64,000 bases of DNA from Telmatactis stephensoni. Taxonomy: Eukaryota; Cnidaria; Anthozoa; Actiniaria; Isophelliidae. This document shows, in pieces, positions 62,501-64,000 of the stretch. The position numbers were made by a program, and so were the translations under genes. The notes below the pieces were generated by a model. It did no database searches. It was not told where the DNA came from and saw nothing but the letters and a program-made list of their open reading frames with translations. The DNA is taken from positions 124,001 to 188,000 of the forward strand of contig JALIZF010001918.1 of assembly GCA_029948255.1 (NCBI GenBank). Reading direction: 5' to 3'. How positions within the stretch are numbered: position 1 is the stretch's first letter; every line of letters begins with the position of its first letter.

Positions 62501-64000
62501 TATGCCCAGGGAAGAACTTAATATTAGTTTATCGTTGTGGTTTAGGGAATTAAAAGACTAGATCAATTTTGTGATTACAATCTCAAGGCTTGAAAGAAGA
62601 TGCCTTTTTAAAGTGAAAAATAGCATCGCTTAAGACATAATTGTTTCGTAATTCTCTTTCTGCCGTATTACCATCCGGAATTGAAGAATTTTAGCTTTCA
62701 GATCACTCAATTTTTCCTTCGTGACTTTATTTGCTTTTATTGCAATATTAAACGAATTATAAACTTTCAATATAGAATGTTCAGGAGTGTGCGCTTTTCA
62801 TCCCACAACCAAAACATCGACACAAAAGCAAAAAGAAATCGGCTGCTTTTACCAACTTAACATAATTTGACCAATCTTCATTGTATCTCTAATTCTTTTG
62901 GTGTTTAAATTGTCTGAAGATCATTCCGGAAGACTTCTTGATATAAATAACCATACCAATAAACCTATTTTCGCAAAACAGTCAATTATTCATTTCAATT
63001 TATTCTACTTTACAACTTACTATTATATTTTCTTCCTTTCACCGTGAAATTGTTTCTCCGATTAAGCTGAATACTATTTTCGTTTTTAATTGCTTTCATT
63101 TAAATTTATTGCTCGGAAATTTTTTCACTGCATATACTTTAATGTCATTGCATCGCTTGTGACTAGTTTACTGTGGTGGAAATTGCTTCTTTTTGGAGTA
63201 GGAAATAGTGGAAAGGCTCTCTCTCTCTATATATATATATATAATAGCTGGCCTTAAAGGATTGGCTCGAGCTCTCTGCTAGTTTGAATTCTTTGAAGTG
63301 AAAAAATATAAAGGTCGTATGTATTACTATCAGCTGTCAGTGCTATAAGAATTATTCAGCAGGGACACAAGTCCATGTAATTAGCTCTCCTATCCATTAC
63401 AATGAACCTGTTCTATCACTTTGCTCCCAACTGTTCGTCAAATTAAATTCATTGACTTCAAGACAATGGCTAAATGAACAGTGAAAATTGGAGAGAAAAA
63501 TAAACAGTTGAATAGAGGAAACCCCATCGATCGCATCATTGTTTGGAGAGAAATGGCATGCATTGCATACTGGAGCTCAACGCAAAAGGCTTGCTTGGTT
63601 GCGTGGAGGCATTTACCAAACAAAAAATATCAAAGACAAATATTTGTTTGAAAGAAACAATGCTCAACACAGAGGGTTTCATATTGCGAAATAAATATCG
63701 TATTTATTAGTGGAAAATTCTATTTTAAGTTTTTCGAGAAAAATTATTAAAAATTATTGTTATTATTATATGGTTTCCTAGCATTGAAACAATTGATGCA
63801 CTTGTATAAAGAAAAGAGTAAATCCAACGAAGAAGATTTCTTGCCGAAAATTGGGTTGAGAAGTAAATTACTAGTCAAGAGGGCTTTTCCGTCCGTGCAC
63901 TCGTTCTTGGTTAGATAAAAATGGGCAGGCAACAGTGACGTTCAACAAGATAGGAACAAATTCGGTAATTTTGAAAAGCAAAAATGAAAGGTCTGTGGTC

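Larger units (their letters stand above)
57630..64000. other. Region downstream of sulfatase B without a supported gene
   Basis: Besides the minisatellite, purine tract and MITE listed separately, the region is AT-rich. A pyrimidine-rich CTTCTT/TTTGTT stretch spans about 60855-61380 and T-rich DNA follows to 62300. A CT/TA dinucleotide run is at 63216-63244. I saw no exon with conserved protein content. Confidence 0.55.

Overview
The window is eukaryotic, intron-rich nuclear DNA from an early-branching animal. The best guess is a cnidarian, probably an anthozoan. The reasons are compact multi-exon genes with GT-AG introns, a tandem pair of arylsulfatase B-like genes, and very many short foldback elements. 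These include elements with ends containing an ACCAATCAGAGCGCGCG-type motif and hairpins starting CTAGCCTGCG. The organism call is inference; no species can be named from the sequence.

Layout. Positions 1-31152 (minus strand) hold one kinesin gene. Its start codon is at 31152 and it runs off the left edge of the window. I could follow 21 coding exons with consistent reading phase (836 codons), plus one possible phase-neutral extra exon. The N-terminal 402 residues are a complete kinesin motor. The rest is a neck, a mostly helical region and a coiled coil. Positions 31153-38745 are intergenic and full of repeats. On the plus strand, 38812-48807 is a complete 11-exon secreted sulfatase gene (copy A, 632 residues), and 51415-57629 is a second, tandem copy (copy B) whose short first exon I could not place. 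From 57630 to 64000 I see minisatellites, foldback elements and low-complexity DNA but no supportable gene.

Function. The kinesin is a microtubule motor with every nucleotide-binding motif present. Its neck resembles the armadillo-repeat kinesins known as KIN-UC/ARK, which is unusual for an animal gene. The two sulfatases share all their mapped exon boundaries and phases. Both keep the active-site cysteine motif (CTPSR in A, CTPTR in B) and the metal-binding residues. They probably remove sulfate from glycans in the secretory pathway, lysosome or extracellular space.

Most of the rest is repeat biology. Nested inverted-repeat elements lie in the introns, and several sit within a few bases to tens of bases of splice sites. 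A purine-only array of about 0.9 kb starts next to the splice donor of the kinesin P-loop exon. Part of the sulfatase B active-site exon, with its splice donor, is tandemly triplicated. One exon of A and B is far more alike than its neighbour, suggesting gene conversion.
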